Positions 33,847 through 45,319 of a DNA stretch of 64,000 nucleotides are shown piece after piece. Below the pieces are notes generated by a model that was not told the origin of the DNA, made no database searches, and saw nothing but the letters and a program-made list of their open reading frames with translations. This DNA comes from Rugalucina vietnamica. Lineage: Eukaryota > Mollusca > Bivalvia > Lucinida > Lucinidae. The DNA is taken from contig OZ024883.1 of the NCBI GenBank assembly GCA_964017185.1, positions 42,152,395-42,216,394 of the forward strand. Reading direction: 5' to 3'. Position numbers and translations under genes: made by a program. Position 1 is the first letter of the stretch. Every line of letters begins with the position of its first letter.

Positions 33847-34928
33847 TAGCTCACCTGAGCCGAAGGCTCACAGGTGAGCTTATAGGATAGGCAGGCACCC
33901 GGCGTCCGCCCGTCATCCGTCGTCGTCGGCGTCGTCCACCATTTTCAAAGATCTTCTTCTCTGAAATCGCTTGGCCAATCAAAGCAAAATTTTATAGGAA
34001 GCATCTATAGGAAGAGGGAATCAATGTGTATATAAGAAATCTAGGTCACATGACCAAGATGGCCGCCATGCCCATATATGGTAAAAACCCATCAAAAATC
34101 TTCTTCTCCAGAACCGGTGGACCGATTTCAACGAAACTTGGCATGAAGCATCGATGGTGCAAGCACTTTAATGTTTATATAAATCATGACCCAGTGATGA
34201 CCTTGACCTATTTTACGGCAAGGTCAACATAGGTCGCCAATGCATTTGAATGAGGAAAACTTTTAAAATGCCATTTTAAGTGAAAATCTTGCAGGAAATG
34301 GGTAGTAGGACTGAATATTAATGATTCTGAAAAAAAATGGACCCAAGGGCTCATATGCCCCCACCCCGGGGCAATATACATGTATATTACCATGATATTC
34401 AAACATCTTCTCCTCTGAAACCACTTGGCCAATCAAAGTCAAATTTTATGTGAAGCATCTATAGGATGGGGGAACCAATGTATATATAAATAATCCAGGT
34501 CACATGACCAAGATGGCCGCCATGCCCATATATGGTAAAAACCCTTCAAAAATCTTCTTCTCTGGAACCGGCGTACTGATTTCAACGAAACTTGGCATGA
34601 AACATCAATGGCTAAAGTACTACAATGTATATATAAATCATTACCCTGTGATGACCTTGAGCTGTTTTACGACAAGGTCAACATAGGTCGCCTATGCCTT
34701 TGAATGGGGATAACTGTTATTTGTCGTTTGAAGGGAAAGACTTGCAGGAAATTGGCAAATGGACAGGATATTGATTATTATGGAGAAAAAAAAATGGACA
34801 CCAGGGAATCATCCCCGGAATCATCTGCCCCTTTACTGGGGCTTTATTCCATAATATATGCAAACATGTTTATCTGTATATACAATAGATCTCAGGTGAG
34901 CGTTTGCAGGACCATTGGTCCTCTGGTC
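33847..34928 (+). mobile_element. Helitron-like element (AGCTCACC family), two modules
   Basis: Starts TAGCTCACCTGAGCCGAAGG, whose complement CACAGGTGAGCTTA follows at once. Two modules of about 460 bp contain CACATGACCAAGATGGCCGC and GATGACCTTGACCTATTTTA. Ends CTCAGGTGAGCG...AGGACCATTGGTCCTCTGGT, a terminal hairpin. Confidence 0.75.
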
Positions 34929-35088
34929 TTGTATTTCTAACCCAGATTTCATGTCCAAGTTGGTCACATATTCAAGATTGTCCATAACAAAATTTGTGTG
35001 AACTAAGATTGATTAGAATTCATGCAGCACACCTGAATTCAGCTGACACATTCTGATACAGCATTCTCTGCAAATTGCCTGTCATATA

Positions 35089-35326
35089 TGAGCCGCCCCA
35101 TGGGAAAACCAACAGTCTGCATATGCGAAAATAAAGGCGCAGATCAGCTTAGCAGTAACTGCGAAGCTGATCAGCACCTTTGTTTTCGCGCTATACGGAT
35201 AGTACAGTTTTTCTAATTTCAAAATCCAAAATTTCCAGCCTCTAACCATCTTCTATGACTGTACAGCCCGGTTTGTGTCAGACCTGGTCGGAAACCACAT
35301 TGTTGGTTTTCCCACAAGGTGGCTCA
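35089..35326 (-). mobile_element. GAGCC MITE, copy 9
   Basis: At the left end of duplication copy A. Arms TTAGCAG/CTGCGAA. Its positional counterpart in copy B is at 40693. Confidence 0.85.
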
Positions 35327-35867
35327 TATGTCAGACTTATGAATCTATTCTGTAATGCAAGGTGTTGTCTTAGAATTAGCTTGACAACTTTAAGCGGATT
35401 TTCAAGCACCATGATGCAGGCTCTTGGTCAACAGGTAGGGGGAACAAAAGTGAGCTTGAGATCATTGGGTCATGTGCATGTGGCCTCTGCCAACTGATTG
35501 TCTCAAGTTGACCTTGACCTGTTTGATAGCAAGGTCACATTTTGATCTTTAATCGTCCAGAGGCCAAAGGTGCTGCATTATACAAGCAGCCTAAATTATC
35601 AAAGCTTATATTGCAATCATTTATTCAAAAGAAAAATCTTAAATGATTCTGACAGGCATCACTAGAATTCCTATAGTGTCTGTATCTCACTGAAGAGGAT
35701 ATTTTTTCTGGGTAATTAGACGATTATCACTTTTTCTGTGATTTTTCTTGGCTCTGCATCAGAGACGGTTATGATTTAGCAGGTTGCCATAACTATTTTG
35801 TCTTTTTGGATTATTTAGTTATTTTCTGCTTTGTTCTTGCTTTCAGAATACTGGATTATAATATTTT

Positions 35868-37860
35868 TAGCTCACCTGAGCCGAAGGCTCACAGGTGAGC
35901 TTATAGTATGCCCATGCTCCGGCGTCCGTCGTCCGTCGTCGTCCGTCGTCGTCCGTCGTCGTCGTTCACAATTTCAAAGATCTTCTCCTCTGAAACCGCT
36001 TGGCCAATGAAAGCCAAACTTCATGTGGATCATCCTTAGGAAGGGGGAACGAAAGTTTATATAAATGGTCCAGGTCACATGACCAAGATGGCCGCCATGG
36101 CTATAAATAGCAAAAACCTTTAAAAATCTTCTTCTCCAGAACCAGTGGGCCGATTTCCACGAAACTTGGTATGTAGCATCAGGGATGAGGGCCCATCATA
36201 GTTTATATAAATCATGACCCTAGGATGACCTTGACCTATTTTATGGCAAGGTCAACTTAGGTCGCCAATGCATTTGAATGGGAAAAAATGGTAAAATGCT
36301 ATTTAATGGGTAAAACTTACTGGGAATAGGCAAATGGACAGAAGATTAATGTTAATGGAAAATTTTAGCCCCTGGGGGGGTTGTCTGTCCCTGCCCCAGG
36401 GCTATATACATGTATATTCCCATAATAATGAAACATCTTCTCCCCTGAAACCGCTTGGCCAATCAAAGCCAAACTTCAGATGGAGCATCCTTGGGAAGGG
36501 GGAAAGAAAGTTTATATAAATGGTCAAGGTCACATGACCAAGATGGCTGCCATGGCTATAAATAGAAAAAAAAACTTTAAAAATCTTCTTCTCCAGAACC
36601 AGAAGGCCAATGATTTTGAAACTTGGTGTGAAGCATCAGTGACTGGAGCTCTACAAAGTTTATATAAATCATGACCCTGGGATGACCTTCACCTATTTTA
36701 CAGCAAGGTCAACATAGGTCGCTCATGCATTTGAATGGGGAAAAGTGTTAAAATGTCATTTGTAAGGAAAAACTTGCAGGAAATGGGCAAATGGACTTAA
36801 GATTGATGATTCTAAAAAAATTTGGACCCCAGGGGTCTGTCTGCCCCCACCCCGGGGCAATATACATGTATATTACAGTGATATTCAAAGATCTTCTTTT
36901 CTGAAACTGCTTGGCCAATCAAAGCCAAACTTTATGTGGAGCATTCTTAGGAAGAGTGAATGAAATTGTATATAAATGGTCAAGGTCACATGACCAAGAT
37001 GGCCGCCATGGCTATAAATAGCAAAAACCCTTAAAAATCTTCTTCTTCAGAACCAGAAGGCCTATGATTTTGAAACTTGGCATGAAGCATCAGGCAATGG
37101 AGCTTTACAAAATTTATATAAATCATGACCCTGGGATGACCTTGACCTTTTTTACGGCAAGGTCAACTTAGGCCGCCCATGCATTTGAATGGGAAAAAAT
37201 AGGAAAATGTCATTTAATGGCAAAAAACTTGCTAAGAATGAGCAAATGGACAGAAGATTTATGTTTATGAAAATATTTTGGGCCCAGAAGGTTGTCTGCC
37301 CCTGCCCTGGGGCTATATACATGTGTATGACCATAATATTGAAACATCTTCTCTGAAACCGCTTGGCTGCAATCAAAGCCAAACTTTTAAGTGGAACATT
37401 CTTAGGAAGAGTGAATGAAAGTTTGTATAAATGGTCAAGGTAACAAAACCAAGATGGCCACCATGGCTATAAATAGCAAAAACCCTTAAAAATCTTCTTC
37501 TCCAGTACTAGAAGGCCTATGATTTTGAAACTTGGCATGAAGCATCAAGCAATGGAGCTCTTCAAAGTTTATATAAATCATGACCCTGGGATGACCTTGA
37601 CCTTTTTTATGGCAAGGTCAACTTAGGTTGCCTAAGCATTTGAATGGGGAAAATTGTTAAAATGTCATTTGAAGGGCAAAACTTGCAGTAAATTCGCAAA
37701 TGACTGAATCTTTATGATTTATTAAAGAAATTGACTCCAGAGGTTGCCCTGACCCTGCCCTGGGGTTATATACATGTATATTACCATTCTAGTCAAACAA
37801 GTTTATTGGTATATATCTCAGGTCTCAGGTGAGCGTTTACAGGACCATTGGTCCTCTGGT
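35868..37860 (+). mobile_element. Helitron-like element, four modules, with known empty site
   Basis: Starts TAGCTCACCTGAGCCGAAGG, then GTCGTC-rich sequence, then four modules of about 452 bp (CTTCTCCTCTGAAACCGCTT at 35982 and equivalents near 36436, 36891 and 37340). Ends AGGACCATTGGTCCTCTGGT. Copy B of the duplication lacks it and reads ATAGTATTTTCATCTTTGTA at the site, so both boundaries are set and no target duplication is seen, as expected for Helitron-like insertion. Confidence 0.85.
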
Positions 37861-37871
37861 CATCTTTGTAA

Positions 37872-38080
37872 TGCACCAGTCATTTGTAACCACCATCCCC
37901 AGCCTCAGGGGAAGGCAGGGCTGGACAAACCGACCCGGGTTTTGACCTTTTCACATTCCCCAGTGCGGCCATGGTTTTATGAATTGACTGCCTCTGCTAT
38001 GAGTGGGGGTTTGCTGTACAAAAGTCAAAGTCCTAGCTACCCCCAGAAGCTTGGGGCAGTGGTTACAAATGACTAGTGCA
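37872..38080. mobile_element. TGCACCAGTCATTTG MITE, copy 2
   Basis: TGCACCAGTCATTTGTAACC / GGTTACAAATGACTAGTGCA; shared with copy B (42482) through the segmental duplication. Confidence 0.8.
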
Positions 38081-38470
38081 TTGTGTTTCAAGAATCTGCC
38101 TTGAAACCTTCTTGGTTAAAAACAACTGTGTTATAAAGGGTGTTTAAGAGTATATTAGAACAAAAAGATGTAATTTGATTTTTATGTGCTTAATCAGTGG
38201 AATCTAGCTTCACAAGAGAGTGATTTTGGTAAAGATGGATTGATTACACATGCTTTTTCTTTTGGGATTCTTGATCATTCATGTAAATATTTGAATTACC
38301 CATATACAATCTACGAAAATATTTATTGAAAGTTCTTGGATATTTCATCAAGGTGCCTATTGTTTATGTTTTATATAAAGAATTTATACTTTATAATTAT
38401 ATCCCTATCAATTTTGAAAATCCAGAAGCTGGGCATTTTTTGATTGTCAGGCTTTGGTTTAGTTAGTTTC

Positions 38471-38758
38471 CATTACGAAAACACGCCCATGCAATAAACA
38501 GATATTTTTGAGCTTTAAAAATTGAAAAGGTTCAGCGGAAAAATATTGATATTTTTCTTATTTTTGCTCAAAACATAGATTGTGGATACACGTTAGAACC
38601 GCCTCGCTGAGGCGGTTCTAACAAGTACCCACAATCTATGTTTTGGAGCAAAAATAAGAAAAATAGGTATACCCCTGCATACCCCAGTTTTTCTATATAA
38701 AAGTGGGGTTCAAGGGGGTATACGTTACAGGGACATGTTTTCGTGATGCAGTTGCCTC
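38471..38758. mobile_element. CATTACGAAAAC MITE, copy 2
   Basis: TIRs CATTACGAAAACACGCCC / GGGACATGTTTTCGTGATG. Core hairpin GATTGTGGATACACGTTAGA with GAACCGCCTCGCTGAGGCGG at the tip. Confidence 0.85.
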
Positions 38759-39602
38759 AAATTCAAACCAAATGAAGCTTGTATAAAGTCAGTTGGAAAC
38801 ATTAAAGCTATTCTCCCATAAAGTAAAAGATTTCTTGCTAAGTCGACTTAATATGTCTGAATTTTCCTGATTTTTGAGATTTATCCATAGCTGTAAATTC
38901 TGGAAAATTGGATTATATGAGAGATTGACATTGCAACGAAATTGACTTATGGTCCTAAAAGACTCAGATCAGCCATGGAATAGCCATTCAATAGTTATTC
39001 TTTGCTTAGAGCTGTTTGAATAGCTTTTGAATGACTTGTTGCTTCTTTTTGGCTGATTGCAAATGCGGAGTCTCAGGCTGATAAGAGTCTTTTATGGGCA
39101 CAAAATCATCTTTCTTTGTATTGCAACCAGAAATTCTTGTGAATGTTTGATTCAAAAATGGAATTGACAAGTTCTGATGATCTGCCTAAAACAGAATGAC
39201 ATGTTGAACTTTAAATCATACTGGAAGGATGCACCAAATGTTATGACAAACAAATAATCACAAAGTGGGATTGACATTTTAGAAAATAGACTTTATTATG
39301 TATAGTACATGCACAAACAAACATTGTGGTAAAGCTGTAAACCAGGTTGGGACAGTGCAAACCTTTCATAAATGGATATGTTTGTAATCAAGTGTTAGAC
39401 CTGAGAGAGTTGTCATAGACTGGAAAAAAATGACCAAATGCTTTGACAAAACCATAATCACAATGTTACAATGTGACATTTAGAAAATATGCTTTAATAC
39501 ATTTACAAACAACCTATTCTAAGTTTGAGAAGTGAAAATGGAACTGTGTGAAATCGAGTGTCTTGGAATGTTTGGCCCGCGGGCTGGTGTGGATTAGACA
39601 CC

Positions 39603-39644
39603 ATGTACACCTGGGAGTCTTGCTGGGATTCATACTGTGAATGG
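39603..39644 (+). CDS. Candidate alternative mini first exon, copy A
   Basis: Fourteen codons MYTWESCWDSYCEW ending at a consensus donor TGG|GTGAGT in phase 0, the phase of the exon 6 donor. It lies in one copy of a segmental duplication. Compared with copy B (44585-44626), the two differences inside these 14 codons (TCT/TCG and TAC/TAT) are both synonymous, while flanking sequence has substitutions and indels. Vertebrate SCHIP1 also has very short alternative N-termini from internal promoters (recalled, not checked). No promoter element is evident, and the composition (three Trp, two Cys) is unusual, so chance remains possible. Confidence 0.35.
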
Positions 39645-39875
39645 GTGAGTCATTCAAAATTATTTCAGGTAAAGCTAAGTCATGCGACCCTTGGATGACC
39701 TTGACTTATTTTGCACCAAGGTCAATAGACCTTATTGGGTGAGTGTTTCAGATCCTCTGGTCAAAGCAGTCCCTTTGTCCTTTTCATTAAAATTCATAAT
39801 AAAATTGCCATATACAAGAGTGTGCCTTGGCTGTATTCAGTCCAAGAGTTCATGTTGTCCATATCTTGAGGCCAG

Positions 39876-40345
39876 ATCTTCTCTGTGGCGCAGTGGTAAA
39901 GCCTCTCTCCATGTAAAGCAGGGTCATGAGTAAAAAAAATAGATTCCAGACTTATCCAGACCCCAGTCCTTTGGATGATTTTTGTTTGTTTGAATTTATG
40001 CTTCCCTCCATTTTATGGGACTTTTACCCAAAATTAGTATGCCATGACGTCTTAAAAGTGCTTCAAATATAAACAACCAACTAAGCCAATGTGTATGGGT
40101 GGTTTGACGAATCACTTTTCCTTGGCAGGCTCTGGTTTGATGAACCACTTTTCCTGGGCAGGCTCAGACCTGAGTGGTTAACCAGTAATCAGGTGGTCAG
40201 TCAGTACAAGTGGCATAGAAGCTTTGCCTGGAGGCACAAGCAGCCCATCTATTTCTATAAGCCCCAATAGGCTGGGGCAAATGCTGTAAGCAGAGGTCTT
40301 GTCTCCATATGACCTTAGCTGTTTAGTGGGATGTAAAACACTAAA
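39876..40345 (+). mobile_element. tRNA-derived SINE with long body
   Basis: Head CTCTGTGGCGCAGTGG (A box) followed by CATGTAAAGCAGGGTCATGA with a decayed B box. The body has CCTCCATTTTATGGGACTTT, a short internal duplication (CACTTTTCCTTGGCAGGCTC / CACTTTTCCTGGGCAGGCTC), and ends GTGGGATGTAAAACA. It lies between the two duplication copies. Confidence 0.7.
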
Positions 40346-40692
40346 TGTACATGCTATTCAGTCTAGAAGTTATGCAGCTGGAAGCAGCTGACAAATTTTA
40401 AACCGCATTCCCTGTGCATTATGAATTTACCATATGGTGAGCTATAGTAGGTGAACAATCTCTGAAACAGAGTGCCAGTTTCAGTGTTGATCAAAAGTAT
40501 GTACAAGCATCTTACCTATGTATTTGACCCTTTGACCTCTGTCGAGCTGATTTTCTCAAATTGACATTGGCCCATTTCATGGCAAGGTCAAATTTTGATC
40601 TTAAATCAGTCAAAAGCCAAAGATGCAGCAATTATCAAAGCATCCAAGAGGTAAATATAATGCAATCATTTATCCAAAAGAAAAATCTTAAA

Positions 40693-40925
40693 TGAGCCAC
40701 CGCATGAGAAAACCAACAATTTGCATAAGTGAAAACAAAGCCGCAGATCAGCTGTGCAGTAACTGCACAGCTGATCAGCGCCTTTGTTTTCGCTGCACAG
40801 ATAGTACAGTCCTTCTTCTTTAATCCGGAATTTCAAGTTTCTAACCATCTTCTGCGACTGTACAGCCTGGTTTGTGTCAGACCTGGTCGGAAACCACATT
40901 GTTGGTTTTCCCATGAGGTGGCTTA
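40693..40925 (-). mobile_element. GAGCC MITE, copy 10
   Basis: Left end of duplication copy B. Arms TGTGCAG/CTGCACA are perfect, whereas the positional counterpart in copy A has the TTAGC/GCGAA type. Confidence 0.85.
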
Positions 40926-41180
40926 TATGTCAGAATTATGAATCTATTCTGTAATATAAGGTATTGTCTTAGAATTAGCGTGACAACTTGAAGCTGATTT
41001 TCAAGCACCATGATGCAGGCTCTTGGTCAATAGGTGTGAGCTCATGTGCATGTGCCCTCTGCCAACTGATTAATCTCAAGTTGACCTTGACCTGTTTGAT
41101 AGCAAGGTCAAATTTGATCTTTAATCAACCAAAGACCAAAGATGCATCACCTAAGCAGCCTAAATTATCAAAGCTAAATA

Positions 41181-42207
41181 TACTCAACAAAAAAAGTTAA
41201 GGAAAATGTGTTTGAGGGCCTGTAATACAAGAACTGTTATATTTCATGAAATGTGAACTCCATATTATTATGAAGTGTCTTTTTATCTTTCAAATGAGGG
41301 CTTATTTGAGAAGATAGCACTTACAGAAGCTTGGAAAATCAATATCAAAGTTGACTGGTCGCCCCTCCCTGTTTCACAAAATTGCCATATTGTTCGATTT
41401 GTGTATCAATTGTCACTGGAGCTTTTTCACACAATAACCTGTCTCCATAGACAAATTTTCTCATGAACAGCTGTACAGGGCATACACTGAGGTGAGCAGA
41501 CCTGTTGTGGTGCATTTTCAGCACCAGTACCATTGTTGGTACCCGGAGGATAATGTCAGATGAAATCGCCCCAGTATCACCCTAGATTACCTACGTCGGA
41601 ACAACGTTGAGGTGAAGGACTAGGCGACCCATCCATCAGACATGCCTCCTGCTGAACAAGTGTTACACATTCTGGGACAGCATGATATGGTTTGGTGTGG
41701 AATACTGGCACCAAAAACTTTCTAGGCTCTTGCTGTATTGCTTCAGGAGGAAAGGAGGCGGATTTCTCAGCATGAAATTCGGCATATTGTTGGTCAGACT
41801 AAAGAATTGTCTGTTGGCTATGGTGCTTTGCAGCCTGATATTGCCATCTAGGAACTGATGCTGATGCAGGAAAAGCAGTATGACATGCCTCAACATCTTG
41901 TCTTGTGCACTAACTCGTTGTCATGAGAAAATTTGTCTTCAAAGTCTATGCTTTTAAGGCAAGAGTCCTTATTGACACTTTTTACTCAAACCAAACAATA
42001 TTGCAATTTTGTGAAAACTGAACTGACGACTAGTCCACTTTGACATTGTTTTTCCTAGCCACTGCCGATGCTACAACTTCAAATGAGACCTCATTGGAAA
42101 GATAAAAAGACACTTTATAACATACTAAAGTTTACATTTTTAACTCTTTACTAGATTTATTGCAATAAGCACTTGAACACATTTTCCTTAACTTTTTTTG
42201 TTGAGTA
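41181..42207. mobile_element. Tc1/mariner-type non-autonomous element
   Basis: Perfect 32-bp TIRs (TACTCAACAAAAAAAGTTAA at the left, inverted at the right), flanked by TA at 41179-41180 and 42208-42209. Copy A and the fragment near 40657 (GTAAATATAATGCAATC) show the uninterrupted site. The 1027-bp interior has no intact transposase frame; open stretches are interrupted and I recognise no DDE motif. Confidence 0.8.
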
Positions 42208-42481
42208 TATAATGCAATCATTTATCCAAAAGGAAAATCTTAAATGATTCTGACAGGCATCACTAGAATTCCTATAGTGTCTGTATCTTACTGAAGAGGA
42301 TATTTTTTCTGGGTAATTAGATGATTATCACTTTTTCTGTGATTTTTCTTGGCTCTGCATCAGAGATGGTTATGATTTAGCAGGTTGCCATAACTATTTT
42401 GTCTTTTTGGATTATTTAGTTATTGTTCTTGCTTTGTTCTTGCTTTCAGAAAACTGGATTATAGTATTTTCATCTTTGTAT

Positions 42482-43026
42482 TGCACCAGTCATTTGTAAC
42501 CATGCCCTCCAGCCTTGCCAGATTGCGAAGAACCTAGCTTGGTTTTGACCGTATCACATTCCCCACAGTGCAGGGGAGTGGGGCTGGGGAAACCCAGGGG
42601 GCATAATGGAATAGTCTGTATGCGCTGTGCCGTTGGCAAACCGAACTTTTGCCTATGACAAAACAAAGGCACTGATCAGCTGTGCTGTAACTGCACAGCT
42701 CATCAGCCCCTTTGTTTTCACTACACGGGTAGTACACTTCCTCTTCTTCCTAATTCCGAAATTTCAAGCTTCTAACGATCTTCTGTAGCTGCACAGGGCG
42801 GTTTGTGTCGGACCTGGGTGGAAACCCCGAAGACCAGTTTTCTAGCGTCACGGCTCCTATAATTGTAGGGAGGGCAAGGCCATGGTTTTATCAATGAACT
42901 GTTGCCGCTTGTAAGTGTGTGTGTGTGTGGAGGGGGTGGGGCTGAGGTTTCTCCACAGAAGTCAGTCCGTGCAGTTCCTATTCCAGTGGGGTGGGGAGGA
43001 GAACAGAGGTTACAAATGACTAGTGC
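42482..43026. mobile_element. TGCACCAGTCATTTG MITE, copy 3, with nested insert
   Basis: Ends TGCACCAGTCATTTGTAACC / GGTTACAAATGACTAGTGCA. Enlarged relative to copy 2 by a nested GAGCC MITE (42642-42857). Confidence 0.75.
42642..42857 (-). mobile_element. GAGCC MITE, copy 11 (left end shortened)
   Basis: Hairpin arms TGTGCTG/CTGCACA. The left terminus is not recognisable; the right end is CGTCACGGCTCC. Confidence 0.75.
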
Positions 43027-43802
43027 ATTGCATTTTTAGGGATCTGCCTTTAAACCTAGAGTAAACCTAATCAAAATTCTTGGTCAAACAAACTGTGTTA
43101 TAAAGAGGTTTTTGAGAGCATATTAAAAAAAAAACAAGCTGTAATTTGAGTTTGATGTGCTTAATCAATGGAATCTATAGCTTCACAAGAGAGTGATTTT
43201 GGTAAAGATGGATTGGTTACCCAGGATTCTTATTCATTCTTATAAATATTTAAAATATGCATAAACAATATTAATCAAGAAAAATATTTATTGAAAGTTC
43301 TTGGATATGTCATCAAGATACCCATTGTTTATGTATCATAAAGATCTATATATTTCACATAAGACTTGTATCCTTATTTTGAAAATATGGGTGTGTTTGG
43401 ATTGTCAGACTTAGTTTGGCTTCAAGTGGCTCAAAATTATACTAAACGAAGCATTGTACAAACCTAGTTGAATGAACTTTTTAATATGGATCTAAAGCCA
43501 TTCTCCCATAAAGCTAAAGATTTAGTGCTAAGTTGACTTTATGTCTGGAGTTTTCTGATTTTAAAGATTTATTCGTAGATGAGAATTTCCGAAAATTGGA
43601 TTATATGAGAGATTGACATTGCAATGAAATTGACTTATGGTCCAAGAAAGACTCTGATCAGCCGTGGAATTATAACAACAATGATTTTTGTCTTTTAGAA
43701 TTTGCTGAGAGCTTTTTGAATAGCTTGCAACTGAACTGTTGCTTCTTTTGGCTGATTGCAGAAGCCACATTCAAGCTGATCAGAGTCTTCCTTTGACACT
43801 AA

Positions 43803-44105
43803 CATTACGAAAACATGTCCATGCAATAAACAGATTTTTAAACTTGTAAAAGATGAAAATTTTCAGTATGTTTTTTGTTGATATTTTTCTTGTTTTTGCT
43901 CAAAACATAGATTGTGGGTACACGTTAGAACATAGATTGTGGGTACACGTTAGAACCCCCTCGCTGAGGCGGTTCTAACGAGTACCCACAATCTATGTTT
44001 TGGAGCAAAAATAAGAAAAATAGGTATACCCCTTCAAACCCCAGTTTTACTATACAAAAGTGGGGTTTAAGGGGGTATACATTTTACGGACATGTTTTCT
44101 TGATG
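43803..44105. mobile_element. CATTACGAAAAC MITE, copy 3
   Basis: Counterpart of 38471 in the duplication, with an extra partial repeat of the hairpin arm (two consecutive GATTGTGGGTACACGTTAGA). Confidence 0.85.
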
Positions 44106-44584
44106 ATGATTTTCTTTGCATTGCACAGTATTCAATACTTCTTTATCAAAAATGAAATTGACAAGTTCTGATGATCTGCCTAAAACGGAGTGGCATCTGC
44201 CTAAAACGGAGTGGCATTTTGACATTTCAATAAAAGCTGGAAGGATGCACCGATGTTATGACAAACTCATAATCACAAAGTTAACTGACATTTAGAAATG
44301 ATTGTACAGTGTACAAGGATAAAACTGTTTTAGTGATGTTGATATCAAGTTGAGACAGTGCACACTAAATGGAAAATAGTCAGGTGTCACAAAATATTTG
44401 ACCCACGGGGCAAGATGGACTAAAATATTTGACCCATGGGGTGACGTAGACTGAACTTAAAAACATACATGTTTAAACTTTGAAATAAGTTAGTGAAGTT
44501 CTTATAATTTAACAAAATGGATTTGTGTGAAATAATTAAGTGTCTTGGAATGTTTGGCCCGCGGGCTGGCGTGGACTAGAAACT

Positions 44585-44626
44585 ATGTACACCTGGGAGT
44601 CGTGCTGGGATTCATATTGTGAATGG
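44585..44626 (+). CDS. Candidate alternative mini first exon, copy B
   Basis: Encodes the identical 14 residues to copy A with the same TGG|GTGAGT donor, 4982 bp downstream. Conservation extends about 60 bp upstream across TTGGAATGTTTGGCCCGCGG, which could be 5' UTR or core promoter. Both copies hold stops upstream in the same frame, so each would have to start at this ATG. If real, the pair would be interchangeable first exons splicing to a shared downstream exon. Confidence 0.35.
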
Positions 44627-44692
44627 GTGAGTTGTTACTCTATGTGCTCATTTAAATTATTTCAGGTAGAGCTAGAGTGTATGTTCAGGTTT

Positions 44693-44860
44693 GGGTTGCT
44701 TATGGCTTAACATCCCAGTCAACAACTTTTCAGTCATGTCGGGAGGGAGCCACTGTTTCCTGGGTATTGTGGGGCGCTAAAGGTATCTAGCCCAAGGACA
44801 GTACATGGCGGAGGCATGGATCAAACCCAAGTCCTCTTGCTCTGAATCTGAATCTGAATA
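44693..44860 (-). mobile_element. Minus-strand SINE
   Basis: TAACATCCCAGTCAACAAC, CAGTCATGTCGGGAGGGAGC and a reversed tRNA-like head near CAAACCCAAGTCCTCTTGCT. Confidence 0.6.
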
Positions 44861-45319
44861 GTTTACTGGTGACATGCCAAATGACATTATTTCACCAGGG
44901 GGTTCGGATGGGGAGAAATTAGTCCCTAGAAGCACAAGTGAAGCGAACTTGGACACACAATCATCTGACATTTCAACGGTGGAAGTCATTCCAGTCCCTG
45001 ATGGTCTGGGGAAAGAAATCTTGAACATTTGTCATTTAGTACCCTGCCAATTAGAAGCTTGTTCTCGATTATTGTGGTCAAAATAACTGAGCTGTTGACC
45101 ATGGATTTAAATGGTAAAATGATGTGCATTTAGAATTGGTAAACCATATTGGTAAATGTGGACCAACTGCACCAACATGAAACTGAAGGAAAATAACTAG
45201 ATCTAATTTTCTTGAAAAGTCTTAATTGCATTATCTCCCTTCACACATACCAGACTGAAAGAAAACAAGAAGAGTATAGTGTGTTTGGTTTTGCTGCTTT
45301 TGCCTCTCAACAGTACCAC

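Larger units (their letters stand above)
35089..39680. repeat. Segmental duplication, copy A
   Basis: Shares long collinear blocks with copy B (40693-44680). They include CACCATGATGCAGGCTCTTG, CTGACAGGCATCACTAGAAT, the 37872 MITE, CACAAGAGAGTGATTTTGGT, the 38471 MITE, GACAAGTTCTGATGATCTGC, and the mini-exon. Unique to this copy is the 2-kb Helitron-like insertion. Confidence 0.9.
40693..44680. repeat. Segmental duplication, copy B
   Basis: Collinear with 35089-39680. It lacks the Helitron-like element but carries a TIR element (41181-42207) and a GAGCC MITE inside the 42482 MITE. A further truncated piece of the unit (about 40490-40692) lies directly to its left, pointing to tandem events. 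Confidence 0.9.

Noticed and set aside
35845-42470. Acceptor-like TTGCTTTCAG before ACTGGATTATA in both duplication copies (35836-35847, 42439-42450)
   Set aside because: The sequence after it has an early stop in all frames compatible with phase 0, and copy A carries the Helitron-like insertion 20 bp later.
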